A stretch of 64,000 nt of DNA. It comes from Pseudohongiella sp. (GTDB lineage Bacteria > Pseudomonadota > Gammaproteobacteria > Pseudomonadales > Pseudohongiellaceae). The translations under genes and the position numbers were made by a program. Shown one piece after another: positions 61,859 to 64,000 of the stretch. Under the pieces are notes generated by a model. It saw only the letters and a list, made by a program, of their open reading frames with translations. It ran no database searches and was not told where the DNA came from. Location of the stretch: NCBI RefSeq assembly GCF_011050365.1, contig NZ_DRFV01000008.1:124001-188000 (forward strand), in the 5' to 3' direction. The first letter of the stretch is position 1. Each line of letters starts with the position of its first letter.

Positions 61859-61897
61859 CAAAAAAAAGCCGGGCTCATTGAGCCCGGCTTTTTTTTT
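61859..61897. terminator. intrinsic (bidirectional) terminator after amtB
   Basis: A ten-pair stem AGCCGGGCTC / GAGCCCGGCT (61867-61876 and 61880-61889) with an ATT loop is flanked by an A-run on the left and nine T on the right. It can terminate amtB and, read on the other strand, the rsmE side. Confidence 0.95.
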
Positions 61898-61899
61898 GC

Positions 61900-61946
61900 T
61901 TAATGGGGACGGAGGGAATAAAAAGTATTCCCTCCGTCCCCATTAA
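61900..61946. repeat. REP-like palindrome (GGGGACGGAGG family), copy 4
   Basis: Two perfect 21-bp arms (TTAATGGGGACGGAGGGAAT and its complement, plus one base each) enclose a 5-nt loop. It sits between the amtB terminator and the rsmE stop at 61948. Confidence 0.93.
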
Positions 61947-61947
61947 C

Positions 61948-62670
61948 TTAAAAGTCGCCCCACTGCAGTTGCAGGGCGGTGAGTGCTACCACCGGTGCCG
62001 TTTCAGTGCGCAAGACCCGCGGACCCAGTTTGACGGTGGCAAAGCCGGCTGCAATCGCCAGCGATTTTTCAGTGTCGCTGGTGCCGCCTTCGGGCCCGAC
62101 CAGCAGACACACAGCATCGGGTGCGGCGCCACTGAAGCCGGCCGATCCGGTATGGTCCAGCAGGAAACCCTGTCCGGCCGGCACCGCCGTAACCCATTCG
62201 GTCAGCGGCATCGGGCTGTGAATCACCGGCACCGAGCTGCGGCCACATTGTTCGCTGGCGCTGACCGCAACCTTTTGCCAATGCGCCGCGCGTTTATCGG
62301 CGCGCTCGTTACTCAGCTTTACTTCGCTGAACTCGGTGAACAGCGGGGTAATCTCGGTGACCCCCAGCTCGGTTGCTTTCTGTATGGCGTAGTCCATGCG
62401 CTCGCCGCGCGACAGCCCCAGACCCAGGTGCACCGCCAGTGAGGAATCCGGTGTCGACTTGCGCCTTTCAAGCAGACGGAGCCGGACGTCACGTTTATTG
62501 ACATCCGTCACCTCGGCCAGAAACTCGCCATCCGCGCCGTTAAACAGCAGGCAGTGCTGCCCGGGTTTTACGCGCAGCACTTTGCCCAGGTAATGCGCCT
62601 GGTCGCCGTCCAGCACGACGTCGGTGTCCGGCACCAGGGCATGATCTGTGTAAAATCGGGACAACCGCAT
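61948..62670 (-). CDS. rsmE: 16S rRNA m3U1498 methyltransferase RsmE
   Basis: 240 residues. The N-terminal PUA-like domain includes DQAHYLGKVLRVKPGQ. The SPOUT methyltransferase domain includes RMDYAIQKATELGVTEITPL, SEQCGRSSVPVI, LLVGPEGGTSDTE and the knot motif LGPRVLRTETAPVVAL. It methylates U1498 of 16S rRNA. It lies 25 bp downstream of metF on the same strand. Confidence 0.95.
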   Translation of the reverse strand: MRLSRFYTDHALVPDTDVVLDGDQAHYLGKVLRVKPGQHCLLFNGADGEFLAEVTDVNKRDVRLRLLERRKSTPDSSLAVHLGLGLSRGERMDYAIQKATELGVTEITPLFTEFSEVKLSNERADKRAAHWQKVAVSASEQCGRSSVPVIHSPMPLTEWVTAVPAGQGFLLDHTGSAGFSGAAPDAVCLLVGPEGGTSDTEKSLAIAAGFATVKLGPRVLRTETAPVVALTALQLQWGDF

Positions 62671-62695
62671 ATGACCTCCGGCAACTGAACCCGCG

Positions 62696-63541
62696 TTAGC
62701 GCAAGTTGAGTTGCTGCCAGATCTGCCGAACCGGCTCGGTCTGGTTCATGCTGTAAAAGTGCAGGCCCGGCGCGCCACCGGCCAGCAGGTCTTCGCACAG
62801 GCTCTGTATCATTTCGATACCGAACTCACGAATGCTGGCGCTGTCATCCCCGTACGCCTGCAGGCGTTGACGAATCCAGCGTGGAATTTCGGCACCGCAA
62901 CTGTTGCTGAAGCGTTGCAGGTTGGTGAAATTGGTGATCGGCATGATGCCGGGCACAATTGGAATGTCGATGCCAGCTTTGGCACAACTGTCCAGAAAAT
63001 AGAAATACGCATCCTGATTGTAGAAATACTGCGTAATGGCACTGTTGGCACCGGCATCAATCTTGCGTTTGAAAAAGTCGATGTCAGTGTCATAGCTGTC
63101 TGACTGCGGGTGAATCTCGGGGTAACACGCCACTTCAATATGAAAATGGTCACCCGTGGTTTTACGCACGAATTCGATAAGCTCATTGGCATAGTAGTAC
63201 TGAGAGGCTGTTCCCGTGCCGGAAGGAATGTCGCCACGCAGGGCGACCAGACGGTTGATACCCATGGCCTGGTAACTCTTGAGCAGTGCCTCGATCTCTT
63301 CGCGACTTGAACCGCCGAAAGACAGGTGTGGGGCCACATCCGATCCCGCCTGTTTGATGCGGGTGACTGTCTGTCGCGTGCCGTCCTTGGTGGAACCGCC
63401 GGCGCCATAAGTCACAGAAAAGAAATCCGGCTTCAGGGCAGTCAGTTCGTCGTGCACAACCTTCAGCTTTTCCACGCCCACGTCAGTGCGGGGCGGAAAG
63501 AATTCGAAACTGAAGCGTGCGTCTGTATCTACGATATCCAT
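62696..63541 (-). CDS. metF: methylenetetrahydrofolate reductase
   Basis: 281 residues. It begins with the barrel strand FSFEFFPPRTDVGVEKL, followed by FFSVTYGAGGSTKDGTRQTV, RLVALRGDIPSGTG (substrate/FAD site), ACYPEIHPQS and ITQYFYNQDAYFYFLDSC. It makes 5-methyl-THF for methionine synthesis. Located just downstream of ahcY on the same strand, it forms a methyl-cycle pair. A weak hairpin (63562-63590) lies between the two. Confidence 0.96.
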   Translation of the reverse strand: MDIVDTDARFSFEFFPPRTDVGVEKLKVVHDELTALKPDFFSVTYGAGGSTKDGTRQTVTRIKQAGSDVAPHLSFGGSSREEIEALLKSYQAMGINRLVALRGDIPSGTGTASQYYYANELIEFVRKTTGDHFHIEVACYPEIHPQSDSYDTDIDFFKRKIDAGANSAITQYFYNQDAYFYFLDSCAKAGIDIPIVPGIMPITNFTNLQRFSNSCGAEIPRWIRQRLQAYGDDSASIREFGIEMIQSLCEDLLAGGAPGLHFYSMNQTEPVRQIWQQLNLR

Positions 63542-63601
63542 ATATTTTTCTCTCGCACAAACCGCTGGCAGCGGCTATGGCCGCCAGCGGCAACAGCGGG
63601 T

Positions 63602-64000
63602 TTAGTACTTGTAAGACTCGGGCTTGAACGGACCGCTTTCCTTGACGCCAATGTACTTGGCCTGGGTGGCAGTCAGTTTGGTCATCACGCCACCAAAACC
63701 ACCGACCATCAGGGCCGCGACTTCTTCGTCGAGTTTCTTGGGCAGCACTTCAACGCGCAGCATCTGCGCCTTTTCATCCGTAGAGCGTGATGCAAAGGCC
63801 TGCTTGAACATGTGGATCTGCGCAATCACCTGGTTAGCAAACGATCCATCCATAATGCGTGACGGATGACCTGTGGCATTGCCCAGGTTAACCAGACGGC
63901 CTTCGGACAACAGGATCAGATAGTTTTCCGGATTCTTTTCCGCGTCACCACGGAATACCTGGTGAACCTGTGGCTTGACCTCGACCCAGTTCCAGTTCTT
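63602..64000 (-). CDS. ahcY: adenosylhomocysteinase, C-terminal part (cut by window edge)
   Basis: The last 132 codons plus stop; the frame is open to base 64000. Visible family motifs are [33 protein letters not shown] and the C-terminal [20 protein letters not shown] ending in KY, where Lys and Tyr close the NAD site. It hydrolyses S-adenosylhomocysteine to adenosine and homocysteine, regenerating the methyl cycle with MetF. The promoter and any SAH riboswitch would lie outside the window. Confidence 0.95.
   Translation of the reverse strand, partial: KNWNWVEVKPQVHQVFRGDAEKNPENYLILLSEGRLVNLGNATGHPSRIMDGSFANQVIAQIHMFKQAFASRSTDEKAQMLRVEVLPKKLDEEVAALMVGGFGGVMTKLTATQAKYIGVKESGPFKPESYKY

Noticed and set aside
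63562-63590. Hairpin between ahcY and metF as an intrinsic terminator
   Set aside because: The stem is only about 8 bp with a large interrupted loop and no proper T-run on the minus strand; the genes are probably co-transcribed.

Overview
The window reads as chromosome of a GC-rich, aerobic, Gram-negative gammaproteobacterium, probably marine and free-living. The evidence is housekeeping genes close to Pseudomonas and E. coli orthologs (polA, yihA, dsbA, rep, comM, ubiK, glnK-amtB, rsmE), many c-type cytochromes, an aa3-type oxidase, and full type I and type II secretion systems. From memory, several blocks keep a Pseudomonas-like order: znuABC/polA/yihA/cytochrome c4/dsbA/diguanylate cyclase, cytochrome c5/rep/GGDEF-EAL, and comM/ubiK/glnK/amtB. 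No rRNA, tRNA, CRISPR array, prophage or complete transposon was found.

Layout. 1-4.8 kb: cytochrome oxidase subunits I (cut by the window edge) and II (fused to two c-type haem domains), a small membrane protein, haem O synthase and a Sco copper chaperone. 4.8-7.5 kb: znuBC and znuA diverge from a clear Zur operator. 7.6-12.6 kb: polA (proofreading residues apparently lost), yihA, cytochrome c4, dsbA. 12.7-25.0 kb: a diguanylate cyclase followed by a ten-gene type II secretion operon (gspL-M-E-F-D-G-H-I-J-K). The cyclase and gspL carry the same 18-bp repeat unit in opposite orientations. 25-33 kb: surface polysaccharide genes (Wzt/Wzm-type ABC exporter, PIG-L deacetylase, glycosyltransferase, epimerase, rmlA, rmlC, rmlD; rmlB is absent). 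33-35.2 kb: a small exported protein and a secreted matrixin-type zinc protease. 35.2-39.7 kb: a complete type I secretion operon. 39.9-45.9 kb: a Crp/Fnr-type regulator diverging from FecR-domain, CHASE2-cyclase and TPR/beta-barrel genes.

46-52.1 kb is the most distinctive region. It has a highly expressed-looking RTX/S-layer-like protein with a strong ribosome binding site, its own terminator and an upstream perfect palindrome. It is followed by a protein-lysine-methyltransferase-like gene, a SapC-family gene and an unrecognised gene. With the type I exporter 7 kb away this looks like a surface-layer production and modification module.

52.2-64 kb returns to housekeeping genes: two cytochrome c5 genes, a YefM-YoeB toxin-antitoxin pair between two REP-like palindromes, rep helicase, a GGDEF-EAL protein behind a CRP-like site, comM, ubiK, nitrogen-regulated glnK-amtB (sigma-54 promoter and NtrC-like sites), rsmE, metF and the 3' end of ahcY. 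A family of GGGGACGGAGG palindromes is scattered through 53-62 kb.

Starts were chosen by eye from ribosome binding sites and remembered family lengths. No alignment or database search was run.
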